From Planctomycetota bacterium (lineage in GTDB: Bacteria > Planctomycetota > UBA1135 > GCA-002686595), in the NCBI GenBank assembly GCA_026692665.1, contig JAPLOF010000025.1, positions 31,944 through 95,943 of the forward strand: 64,000 nt of DNA. The letters run 5' to 3'. The position numbers and the translations under genes were made by a program. The notes below the pieces were generated by a model. It had not been told where the DNA came from and ran no database searches. It saw only the letters and a program-made list of their open reading frames with translations. Of the stretch, positions 18,929-26,378 are shown one piece after another (position 1 is the stretch's first letter; every line of letters starts with the position of its first letter).

Positions 18929-19025
18929 GCCCCGACCGCAACGCCGGGGTCCGGGCCGGCAGTCACTCCGCGGTGCGCGCGCGGCGGACCGGTACGCGCC
19001 GGGCGGAGGACGCGAGCTCCGTGCT

Positions 19026-20210
19026 TCAGCCGTCGAGGAACTTGCGCGCGACCCAGTCGCCCAGCGGGAGGCCGGTCTCGCTCAGCGCGAAACGGGGTCC
19101 GTGCCGCGTGAGCAGTCCCTCGGCGCACAGGCGTTCGGCGATCGGCTCCAGGGGATCGGTCGGGAGGTCGTAGCCGGCGCGCTGCCGGGCTTCGGCCGCC
19201 GAGAGGCCCTCGGCCAGCCGCAGCCCGAGCCACCAGGTCTCGCGCAGGCGGTCGAGGGCTTCGGGGGCCTCCTCCCAGACGCGGGCGTCCCCACGCTCGG
19301 CGATGCGGCGCAGGTAGTCCCCCACCGACTTCACGTTGCCGCCGCGCACGCTGCCGACCTTGCTCACCGCCGACGGTCCGATGCCCAGGTAGGGCCCGTT
19401 GTGCCAGTAGTTGATGTTGTGGTGAGCGACTTGGCCGGATAGAGAGAAGTTGGAGATCTCATACGCGCCATATCCGCGCTCTGCGAACTGGCGGCGCGTG
19501 GCCTCGAAGAAAGCCAGTTCGAGCTCCTCGGGCGCCTTGGGGAGGGTGCCATCGTCCAACCAGCGTCGGAACGCCGTGTCCTCCTCGAACGTCAGGTTGT
19601 AGGCCGAGACGTGGTTCGGGCCGAGATCCAGGACGCGGCCCAGGTCGGTCTTCCAGGCCTCGAGATCCTGGCCGGGCCAGGCGTAGATCAGGTCGACGTT
19701 CACCTCGCGCGCTCCGGCCGCTCGGGCCGCGCGGTAGGCGGCGAAGGACTGGGCCGCGTCATGGACCCGACCGAAGAGCTTCAGCGCGGCATCGTCGAGC
19801 GCCTGGAACCCGATCGAGAGGCGCGTGGCGCCCAGTTCGAGCAGGACCGCGGCCTTGGCCTCGTCCAGGCTCTCGGGGTTGCACTCGACCGTGACCTCGC
19901 GGGCGCTGCCCCGGAACCCGGTGCGCTGCTCGAGGCCGTCGAACAGGGCGCGCAATTCGGCCTCGTCGAGCAGCGACGGCGTCCCCCCGCCGACGAACAC
20001 CGTGCGCGGCGCGGTCGGCGCCCACAGCTCGGCCTCGGCCAGGATCGCGTCGACCATCGGCCGGCGATCGTGGCCCTCGGCCGCCACGGAGAAGAAGTCG
20101 CAGTAGTGACACTTGGCCGCGCAGAACGGCAGATGCACGTAAAGCGGTGTGCCCCGCGGCGCGCGTTCGCGCGGCAACGTGGGCGGCGGAGCTTCGGTCT
20201 TGCGGGCCAT
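19026..20210 (-). CDS. hemW: HemW-like radical SAM protein (heme chaperone family)
   Basis: 394 aa. The radical SAM cluster motif CAAKCHYC lies near residue 30 within the conserved LYVHLPFC...CDFFS. Other family blocks are FVGGGTPSLLD, ECNPESLD, RLSIGFQALDD, DLIYAWPGQ and YEISNFSLSGQVAHHNINYWHNGPYLG (split here by conserved His residues). HemW proteins bind and transfer heme and are often misannotated as oxygen-independent coproporphyrinogen III oxidase (HemN). The pattern fits HemW. The upstream neighbour is the sigma factor on the same strand, 48 bases away. Confidence 0.88.
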   Translation of the reverse strand: MARKTEAPPPTLPRERAPRGTPLYVHLPFCAAKCHYCDFFSVAAEGHDRRPMVDAILAEAELWAPTAPRTVFVGGGTPSLLDEAELRALFDGLEQRTGFRGSAREVTVECNPESLDEAKAAVLLELGATRLSIGFQALDDAALKLFGRVHDAAQSFAAYRAARAAGAREVNVDLIYAWPGQDLEAWKTDLGRVLDLGPNHVSAYNLTFEEDTAFRRWLDDGTLPKAPEELELAFFEATRRQFAERGYGAYEISNFSLSGQVAHHNINYWHNGPYLGIGPSAVSKVGSVRGGNVKSVGDYLRRIAERGDARVWEEAPEALDRLRETWWLGLRLAEGLSAAEARQRAGYDLPTDPLEPIAERLCAEGLLTRHGPRFALSETGLPLGDWVARKFLDG

Positions 20211-20258
20211 CCAGGGCCCGTTCTACCGCCTGGTCTTCGTGCGCGTCGAATCCGGCCG

Positions 20259-21143
20259 TTATTCCGCGCTGCCCATGACGCCGTACAGCTTGCGCAGCGC
20301 TTCCTGCTCGATCTGGCGGACCCGCTCGCGCGTGAGGCCGACGACCTTGCCGATCTCCTTGAGCGTCATGGTCTCGCCGGTGACCGTGCCGAGCCCGTAG
20401 CGCAGGCGCAGGATCGTGGCTTCGCGCTCGTCGATGACGCTGAGCAGCTCACCGAGCTTCGCGATCATGTCGTTGTTCGAGAGCTGCTCGTCGGGGGTCG
20501 CCTGCGAGAGGTCCTCGACGGTGTCCTGCGTCTGGCTCAGGACGTCGAGCGAAACCTGCGGCCCCATGCCGCTCACCTGGATCGTCCGCTTCAGGAGCGG
20601 CCAGTTCTCCTCGGGGATCCCGAGTTCCTCGGCGACCTCCTCCACGTTCGGCGCGCGGCCCAGCAGGTACGTGAGCTCCTGGCTCACGACGCGCCAGCGC
20701 GAAATGAGCTCGCTCATGTAGCTCGGCACGCGGACGGGCTTCACCGTGTTCGTCAACGCGCGGCGGATCGACTGCTTGATCCACCACGTCCCGTACGTCG
20801 AGAAGCGACATCCGGCATTCGGGTCGAACTTCTCGGCCGCCTTCATCAGGCCGATGTTCCCTTCGGCGATCAGGTCCTGCAGCGAGAGCCCGCGGTCCGT
20901 GTACATCTTCGCGACCGACACGACGAGGCGCAGGTTCGCCCGGATCATGTGCTCGCGCGCTTCGAGGTCGCCGTTCTGGATGCGGCGGCCGAGCTGGATC
21001 TCCTGCTCGGGGGACAGGAGCGGCACCTCGTTGATTTCCTGGAGGTACGTTTCGAGGCAGCGTTCGGCGGAAATGGGAGCGCTCCTGGCGGGGGAATCTG
21101 GGTCTGGAGCAGGCCGTGGAGAGCTTGCTCGCGAGGAGCCCAT
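20259..21143 (-). CDS. Primary-type (RpoD/SigA-like) RNA polymerase sigma-70 factor
   Basis: 294 aa. Region 1.2 (CLETYLQEINEVPLLSPEQE), region 2 with REHMIRANLRLVVSVAK and GNIGLMKAAEKFDP...FSTYGTWWIKQSI (core- and -10-binding), region 3 (VRVPSYMSELI), and region 4.2 ending LKEIGKVVGLTRERVRQIEQE (the -35-reading helix-turn-helix). It lacks the long acidic region 1.1, so it could be the compact housekeeping factor or a group 2 paralogue; these cannot be separated here. Start at ATG 21143; an open upstream extension overlaps the divergent HPr-domain gene and is rejected. Confidence 0.9.
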   Translation of the reverse strand: MGSSRASSPRPAPDPDSPARSAPISAERCLETYLQEINEVPLLSPEQEIQLGRRIQNGDLEAREHMIRANLRLVVSVAKMYTDRGLSLQDLIAEGNIGLMKAAEKFDPNAGCRFSTYGTWWIKQSIRRALTNTVKPVRVPSYMSELISRWRVVSQELTYLLGRAPNVEEVAEELGIPEENWPLLKRTIQVSGMGPQVSLDVLSQTQDTVEDLSQATPDEQLSNNDMIAKLGELLSVIDEREATILRLRYGLGTVTGETMTLKEIGKVVGLTRERVRQIEQEALRKLYGVMGSAE

Positions 21144-21255
21144 CGTCCGGCCGTCGAAGCGATCTTGAGGCGCACGTTCCGAGGACGTGCGGGCTCCCGA
21201 GGGCCGAGCGCAGTACCATGTTCCCAGTCCGGCCTTGGCTGGATCCACGAGACGC

Positions 21256-22563
21256 ATGGGCGACGGCGCGCTGGAAGAAGTCATCCCCGAACAGGCCTTC
21301 GCGGCCCTGGTGCAGCGGCAAGGGGACATGTTGTTCCGCCTGGCCGAGGCGCTGCGCACCCGCGGGGACGCCGATTGGACGAGGCGCCATTTCTTCCAGC
21401 TCGTCAGCGAGGCGGACGCCGTCGAGGCCTTCCTCGACGACTTCGGAGCGCGGCACAACCGGACGTTCGCCTACCTGCGCGAACTCGTCGCTTCCGTGCG
21501 CGGCTTCGCCCTGGCCGGCTTCAGCATCGCGCACCTGGCCGTGCGTCTCGACGGCTACCCGAGCGTGCTCTCGACGGGCGAGGCGGCGTCGTCGGGCGAT
21601 TCCGTGCGCCGCACGCAAGCGTTCCTCGTGCGCACCGTGCGCCGACTGCTCGCGGCCGTCGAAGAGGAGTCGCGCACGCTCGGCATCCGCTTGCCGACCG
21701 ATCCGTTCCCCGAGGACCGCTGGATGGCCGACGAGCCGCGGCGGAAGCTCGCGCGGAACATGGGCCAAGGCGAGCTCGCGAGCGACGAGCAGAAGACGGC
21801 CGAGATCGCTTCCAAGTTCGTCGAGGCCGCGATCCTCTTCGAGGACCTGGGCGTGCGGCGCATCGCCGGGGAACACGAACGCGAGACCTGGTTGCAGCAC
21901 AACTGCAGCGAGGAACGGGCTCGCTCGCTGGAAGCGACGGTCCACAACCTGCAGTCCGCCTACGACACCTGGGTGAAAGGCACGGCCATCGAGGCCGGCG
22001 ATCCGCGCCTGCCCAAGTTGCGCGGACACGCGTCGGCCGCCCTGCATCTGCTCGAGGCGGTCACGCAGCTCACGCACTTCGTCGAACGCCACGAGCGCAC
22101 GATGCGCGACGACGCCATCGCGCGCCGCATCGCCGGGCTGGTCTCGAAGTCCGAGGTGCGCGACACCACGCTCAACCACATGCTCGTGCACGCGGGCGTG
22201 TATCTGCGCCGTGGGCGTTCCGTGGCCGAGGACCTCCTGCCCTCGTACACGAACGTCCAGGAGATCGAAGTGGGGTTGCGGGACGACGTCGTCCTGCACG
22301 CGCGTCCCGCCGCTCTGATCGTCGGAATCGTCCAGCGCTACGGAACGCCGGTCGAGTTCGAGGTCGACGGTCACCGCTGCAACGCGGCTTCGATCCTCGA
22401 GATGATGGTGACGGTCGGGTCCGCGCCGGAAGCGCGCCGGTTCCTGTTCCGCGGCGACGAGCGGCCGCTGCGCGACATCGCGCTGCTGTTCGAGCACGCG
22501 TTGGGCGAGGACGGATTGGACCGTCTGCCTCCCCCACTCGCCTACCTGCGCAGCGAGCGGTAG
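21256..22563 (+). CDS. Uncharacterised helical protein with C-terminal HPr domain
   Basis: 435 aa from the ATG at 21256; an in-frame GTG at 21187 is an alternative. Residues 1-~330 are helical and charged with no recognised family. Residues ~333-420 are an HPr-like phosphocarrier domain. EVGLRDDVVLHARPAALIV places the phosphoryl-accepting His at 348, and NAASILEMM places the regulatory Ser at 379. The 31-residue spacing equals that between His15 and Ser46 of ordinary HPr. No enzyme I, enzyme II or HPr kinase gene is nearby. The fusion suggests a PTS-type phosphorelay output or sensor and not sugar uptake. Transcribed divergently from the sigma factor. Confidence 0.75.
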   Translation: MGDGALEEVIPEQAFAALVQRQGDMLFRLAEALRTRGDADWTRRHFFQLVSEADAVEAFLDDFGARHNRTFAYLRELVASVRGFALAGFSIAHLAVRLDGYPSVLSTGEAASSGDSVRRTQAFLVRTVRRLLAAVEEESRTLGIRLPTDPFPEDRWMADEPRRKLARNMGQGELASDEQKTAEIASKFVEAAILFEDLGVRRIAGEHERETWLQHNCSEERARSLEATVHNLQSAYDTWVKGTAIEAGDPRLPKLRGHASAALHLLEAVTQLTHFVERHERTMRDDAIARRIAGLVSKSEVRDTTLNHMLVHAGVYLRRGRSVAEDLLPSYTNVQEIEVGLRDDVVLHARPAALIVGIVQRYGTPVEFEVDGHRCNAASILEMMVTVGSAPEARRFLFRGDERPLRDIALLFEHALGEDGLDRLPPPLAYLRSER

Positions 22564-22587
22564 CGACGCCACGCCGCGAGCGAGCCC

Positions 22588-23322
22588 TCACACGCCGTGG
22601 AAGAGCCGGTCGGCGAGCACGGGCGGCAAACCTGCCGCGCGAATGCGCCGCGCTTCGAGCTCGATGTCGTAGCGCACACGCTCGATGACGACGCGCTGTT
22701 CCTCGGAGTCGAAGATGGCGTAGGCGGCGCGGGGATCGTCGTCGCGCGGCTGGCCCACGCTCCCCACATTGATCAGTGCACGCCTCACATCGGATAGATC
22801 GATCTCGCTGCCCTCGGCGCGCGCGGTGCGGAGCGGATCGTCCTCGAGACGCACCAGGGCGATGGGCACGTGACTGTGTCCGACGAAACACACGGGCGTC
22901 GGCAAGCGGTCGAGGGAAGCCTCCGCATCGCTCTCTCCCTGCACGTAGTCGAAGCGCTCGGGCCGATGGTACGTGCCGTGGGCGACGCTGCAGTCCTCGA
23001 GGTCGAGCGTGAGGGGCAGGCGAGCGAGCCACGCGCACTCCTCGCTCGACAGCTGCGCGCGAGTCCACGTGACCGCCGTGCGTGCGTAGGTGTTGAAGTA
23101 CGCGAGGTCCATCTCGTTGACGCACGCCGCGTCGTGGTTGCCCTTCACCACACGCGCCCCGATCTCGCGCAGCAGCGCGATGCACTCGCTCGGTGCCGCT
23201 CCATAGCCCACGACGTCCCCCACGCTCAGCACGCGGTCGACGCCGTGGTTGCGGAAGCGCTCGAGCACCGCGCGCAGGGCCGAGATGTTCGAGTGGATGT
23301 CGCCCAGGATCCCGTACTTCAC
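22588..23322 (-). CDS. YfcE/calcineurin-like metallophosphoesterase
   Basis: 244 aa starting with GTG at 23322. Metal-binding motifs in order: YGILGDIHSN (DxH), SVGDVVGYG (GDxxxxG), VVKGNHDAA (GNHD), VAHGTYHRP and FVGHSHVP (GHxH). This layout is that of small diadenosine-tetraphosphatase-like or phosphodiesterase proteins related to YfcE; the substrate is not evident. The start codon overlaps the stop of the membrane-protein gene (GTGA at 23319-23322), so the two are probably co-translated. Confidence 0.85.
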   Translation of the reverse strand: MKYGILGDIHSNISALRAVLERFRNHGVDRVLSVGDVVGYGAAPSECIALLREIGARVVKGNHDAACVNEMDLAYFNTYARTAVTWTRAQLSSEECAWLARLPLTLDLEDCSVAHGTYHRPERFDYVQGESDAEASLDRLPTPVCFVGHSHVPIALVRLEDDPLRTARAEGSEIDLSDVRRALINVGSVGQPRDDDPRAAYAIFDSEEQRVVIERVRYDIELEARRIRAAGLPPVLADRLFHGV

Positions 23323-23921
23323 GCGGTAGGTTCCCCCGCCGGAGCGAGTCGGATCGATGAGGGCAGGGCGAGGGCAATCACGGTGAGCGTGAGGATCGGC
23401 GCGATCGCCTCGCTCCATCCAGGGAAATGCCCGGCCTGGAACGAAGGGGCGGCGTCGAGAAGTGGGCGCAGTACGGGCAGGAGGGCCGGCACCACCGTCG
23501 CGGACATCAGGAACGCCAGGCAGCGTCCTACGGTTCCCAACGGCAAGCGCTGAGCGACCAGCGCCAGGAGTCCGAGGTGCAGGGAGCCGAGGAGGAGCTG
23601 GCCCCCGAAGTCGGAACCTGGCGAAGTTCCCACCGCGAGTCGGAGGGCCAGCACGGGCAGGAGTGCGCCGATCGTGGCCAGCACCACGAGGCCCAGATCG
23701 CAGCGGGCGCGAGGGCGCGGCCAGAGCGCGCGTTCGACGTCGCTGAATCCGAGCAGAGCGGCGGCCCCCCCCAGCAATGCAACAAAGTAGAAAGAGCCTG
23801 TCGATAAAGAGGTTACGCCCGCCAAGTGGAGCGCCACCCAGGCGCCCATGGCCAGGCCAGCCACGATCCCGGGCCGGGGCCTGACGTAGCATCGAACGAG
23901 GATCTCGAGGTCTCGGCGCAC
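23319..23921 (-). CDS. Predicted six-helix membrane protein, unknown
   Basis: About 200 aa if started at the GTG at 23921. The frame is open to beyond the parB start, so the start is uncertain. Six hydrophobic segments can be drawn, among them IVAGLAMGAWVALHLAG, FYFVALLGGAAALLGF, LGLVVLATIGALLPVLA, LLLGSLHLGLLALVAQ and ILTLTVIALALP. Local GC content is lower than in neighbouring genes. It overlaps the downstream phosphoesterase by four bases. The overall look resembles polyprenyltransferase-like or YwiC-like integral proteins, but no diagnostic motif is visible, so I give no function. Confidence 0.55.
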   Translation of the reverse strand: MRRDLEILVRCYVRPRPGIVAGLAMGAWVALHLAGVTSLSTGSFYFVALLGGAAALLGFSDVERALWPRPRARCDLGLVVLATIGALLPVLALRLAVGTSPGSDFGGQLLLGSLHLGLLALVAQRLPLGTVGRCLAFLMSATVVPALLPVLRPLLDAAPSFQAGHFPGWSEAIAPILTLTVIALALPSSIRLAPAGEPTA

Positions 23922-23961
23922 GGGACGACGGGTGTAATCGCGTCCGATGCCTTCGTCTAGA

Positions 23962-23978
23962 TCCTTGTTGAGCAAGGA
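23962..23978. promoter_or_regulatory. Small hairpin in the parB leader / divergent promoter region
   Basis: TCCTTG-TTGAG-CAAGGA, a 6-bp stem with a 5-nt loop, lies 70 bases upstream of parB in a comparatively AT-rich stretch between parB and the divergent membrane-protein gene. It may be an operator or part of the 5' leader. Confidence 0.3.
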
Positions 23979-24048
23979 CTTGGAACCGGGCCGTGCAAGG
24001 ACGGGTGACACAGCGTAGCTTCGAGCGTCGACCAAAAGGAGACGACTC

Positions 24049-24927
24049 ATGGCAGCAGCAGAACGTCGATTGGGACGCGGACTGGGATCCCTTCTGGGTG
24101 CCGAACCGGCCCCCGTATCCAGTGGTGGAGTCCAGGAGGTACCGCTCGACCAGATCCGGGTGAACCCCCACCAGCCCCGGCGCATCTTCGAGGTGGGGGC
24201 CATGGAGGAGCTCACCGAGAGCGTGCGTCAGCACGGTGTCCTCCAGGCGATCGTGGTGCGTCGTGCGGGGGATGGGTTCGAGCTCGTCGCGGGTGAGCGT
24301 CGAACGCGAGCCGCCCGCGCCGCCGGCCTGGCTGTGATCCCGGCGACCATCCGGGATGACATCACCGACTCCCAGATGCTCGAGTTGGCTCTGGTCGAGA
24401 ACGTCCAGCGGCAGGACCTGGATCCCATCGAACGGGCCCGGGGATACCGCCAGATGTCCGACCAGTTGGGCCTGACTCAAGAGCAGGTAGCGGACCGCGT
24501 GGGCCTCAAGCGCGCCACGGTCGCCAACCACATGCGCCTTCTGGAGCTGCCCGAGCTGGCCCAGCAGGCGGTCCAGTCCGGCCTGCTCTCCATGGGCCAT
24601 GCCCGTGCTCTGCTGGGACTGGCCAGACCGGAGCGGATCCCCGAGCTGGTGGGGCGCATCGTGCGCGAGGGTCTCTCGGTTCGTGACGTCGAGGCGCTCG
24701 TTCGCGCCGAGGCGAAGCCCGCGACCACCTCCCCGGGAGCTACCCTGACCCCGGCCGGGAGCCCGCCCTGGATCCGCGAACTCGAGCAGCGCATGGAAGA
24801 GCGCCTCGGGACGAAGGTCACTCTCCGCAACCAACCGGGCTTTCGCGGGCAGATCGTGATCGAGTACTTCAACCGATCCGACCTGGACCGTGTGTGCCAG
24901 GTCCTGGCTCCCAAGCCCATGCTCTAG
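24049..24927 (+). CDS. parB: Chromosome-partition protein ParB (CTPase clamp)
   Basis: 292 aa. The opening RLGRGLGSLLG is the ParA-interacting N-terminal peptide. The CTP-binding region has NPHQPRR and GERRTRAARAAG, followed by ENVQRQDLDPIERARGY. The central helix-turn-helix that reads parS is LTQEQVADRVGLKRATVANHMRLLEL, and a C-terminal dimerisation domain ends the protein. A strong ribosome-binding site AAAAGGAG lies seven bases before the ATG. A parS palindrome lies 10 bases after the stop. The cognate parA is probably the one at 14149-15498. Confidence 0.96.
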   Translation: MAAAERRLGRGLGSLLGAEPAPVSSGGVQEVPLDQIRVNPHQPRRIFEVGAMEELTESVRQHGVLQAIVVRRAGDGFELVAGERRTRAARAAGLAVIPATIRDDITDSQMLELALVENVQRQDLDPIERARGYRQMSDQLGLTQEQVADRVGLKRATVANHMRLLELPELAQQAVQSGLLSMGHARALLGLARPERIPELVGRIVREGLSVRDVEALVRAEAKPATTSPGATLTPAGSPPWIRELEQRMEERLGTKVTLRNQPGFRGQIVIEYFNRSDLDRVCQVLAPKPML

Positions 24928-24934
24928 GCGTCAC

Positions 24935-24956
24935 GGTTGTTCCACGTGGAACAACC
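24935..24956. other. parS centromere-like site
   Basis: Bases 24938-24953 read TGTTCCACGTGGAACA, an exact fit to the consensus TGTTNCACGTGNAACA bound by ParB. The palindrome extends to a perfect 22 bp (24935-24956). It lies just after the parB stop, near the dnaA region, as expected for an origin-proximal nucleation site. No second copy was found in the window. Confidence 0.93.
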
Positions 24957-24990
24957 CGAAGGGCCGATGCGGGCCCGCCTAGTCACCTGA

Positions 24991-25036
24991 GGAAACGAAG
25001 AGAGCGGGACCCGCGGGTCCCGCTCTCTTCGTTTCC
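24991..25036. terminator. 46-bp perfect palindrome, bidirectional terminator
   Basis: Every base of 24991-25036 pairs with its symmetric partner, allowing a stem of about 21 bp around a CGCG loop. It lies between convergent parB and the cyclophilin gene. There is no long T-run. Its core GGGACCCGCGGGTCCC repeats that of the hairpin downstream of dnaA. Confidence 0.85.
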
Positions 25037-25060
25037 GCAGACGCCTGTCCGCGGAAGCCG

Positions 25061-26101
25061 TCAGCCGCCGAGGACTTCCATGGATCGGATCGTCGGCGGG
25101 GTCAACGGGCGGTCCTGGGTCTTGGGGTCCAGGGGCGCCTTCTCGATGGCATGGACGATGTCCATCCCCTCGATGACCTTGCCGAAGACGACGTGCTCGC
25201 CGTCCAGGTGGTGCGCCGGGGCGACGGTGATGTAGAACTGGCTCCCCGAACTCTCGGTTTCGCCGCCCTTCTTGGCCGCGGCGAGGTAGCCGGGGAAGTG
25301 CTTCAGGGAGTTCAGCTCGCGCGCGATCTTGTAGTCCGGGCCACCCTGTCCCCAGGTCGAGGCTTCGCCCTGGATCGTGTTCGGGTCGCCCCCCTGGATC
25401 ATGAAGCCCGGGATCACGCGGTGGAACTTGGTGGCGCTGTAGTAACCCTCGCGCGCCAGCTTCAGGAAGTTCTCGACGTGCTTCGGGGCTTCGTTCGCGT
25501 AGAGCCCCACGACCACATCACCCAAGTCCGTGTGGATGCGTACCTTGGGCGCGTCCGCAGGCAGCTCCGGATTGACGAAAAGGCCCGGATTGGCCGTCTT
25601 CCAGGCCGCCAGCGCGTCGACCCGCTTCTGGAGCGTGTCGACAGCCGAGGCGGGAGTCTCGGAACCGGGGAAGGTGTAGGTGCCGGTCAGCAGGGAGTGG
25701 CTGGGATACTGGCTGCGCAGATCGGCCAGCGCCTTCTGAGCGGCTTCCGGGTCCTGATCTTCCGCCGCGCTGGTGGCGGCGAGGAAGAGCGCCCAGGCAC
25801 CCGCCTGCTTGCCCTTCACCTGCGACGCGACGGACTGGAGATCCGCGGCGTTCCCCGAAAGGGTGCGGCTGAAACGGTCTTCGTTCGCGACCGCGAGAAC
25901 GCGGTCCCAGGACTGGTCATCCTCGGAACGCTTGGCGGTCTTCTGGTGCTGCAGGTAGAGGATGGAAGCCGTCACCGCCAGCGCGAGCAGGACGGCCATC
26001 TTCCAGTACCGGTCGACCAGGGCGGCCAACGCCGACTTCTCCGCCACCGGCGCGATCGTGACCGCCGTAGCCGCTTTGTGTGTAGCCATCCGTCCACTCA
26101 T
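25061..26101 (-). CDS. Membrane-anchored cyclophilin-type peptidyl-prolyl isomerase
   Basis: 346 aa. A cytoplasmic N-terminus of ~33 residues is followed by one membrane helix (MAVLLALAVTASILYL), a ~120-residue helical TPR/YfgM-like segment with repeated Ala-rich helices, and a cyclophilin domain from about residue 185. The domain shows VRIHTDLGDVVVGLY, FHRVIPGFMIQGGDP, SGSQFYITVAPAHHLDGEHVVFGKVIEGMD. The conserved catalytic Arg is in FHRV. It probably acts on exported proteins at the outer face of the inner membrane. Convergent with parB across the 46-bp palindrome. Confidence 0.88.
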   Translation of the reverse strand: MSGRMATHKAATAVTIAPVAEKSALAALVDRYWKMAVLLALAVTASILYLQHQKTAKRSEDDQSWDRVLAVANEDRFSRTLSGNAADLQSVASQVKGKQAGAWALFLAATSAAEDQDPEAAQKALADLRSQYPSHSLLTGTYTFPGSETPASAVDTLQKRVDALAAWKTANPGLFVNPELPADAPKVRIHTDLGDVVVGLYANEAPKHVENFLKLAREGYYSATKFHRVIPGFMIQGGDPNTIQGEASTWGQGGPDYKIARELNSLKHFPGYLAAAKKGGETESSGSQFYITVAPAHHLDGEHVVFGKVIEGMDIVHAIEKAPLDPKTQDRPLTPPTIRSMEVLGG

Positions 26102-26238
26102 GCCCAGTTGGGGGGCAGATCAGGGTCATTTGTTGGCGCGCTGCGTGCTCGACCCGCAGGCTCCACGGCAGGGGCTCGCCGCGCGAAGGCGGGGCCACCC
26201 GGGAGTGCACGGGTCGAAGTCGCAGGGTGTCGCGGTGA

Positions 26239-26260
26239 CACGGCTGTTCAGGCAGCCGTG
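26239..26260. promoter_or_regulatory. Hairpin in divergent promoter region
   Basis: CACGGCTG-TTCAGG-CAGCCGTG, an 8-bp perfect stem with a 6-nt loop, overlaps on its left a second small hairpin (GTGTC/GACAC, 26227-26241). Both lie in the 277-base space between the divergent cyclophilin and exported-protein genes. The two stems are mutually exclusive, which would suit a regulatory leader, but no known family is recognised. Confidence 0.3.
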
Positions 26261-26378
26261 CAACGCGGAAACCGCGGCATCCTACTCAGGGTCATCCGGG
26301 CCCACAAGAAACGCCCGCGGCGCCCCCGACTTGGATACGCTGCCAGATCGACCAGACGGACCCCAGATCCACACTGCG

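Noticed and set aside
20210..20258. hemW as oxygen-independent coproporphyrinogen III oxidase (hemN)
   Set aside because: The upstream gene context and the protein's GNV and HNINYWHN blocks fit HemW; HemN-specific N-terminal features are absent.
19611..22688. 1025-codon + strand ORF spanning the opposite strand of hemW and the sigma factor and a frame of the HPr-domain gene
   Set aside because: It crosses several well-supported genes, and its translation is Arg/Ala-rich shadow sequence without motifs.
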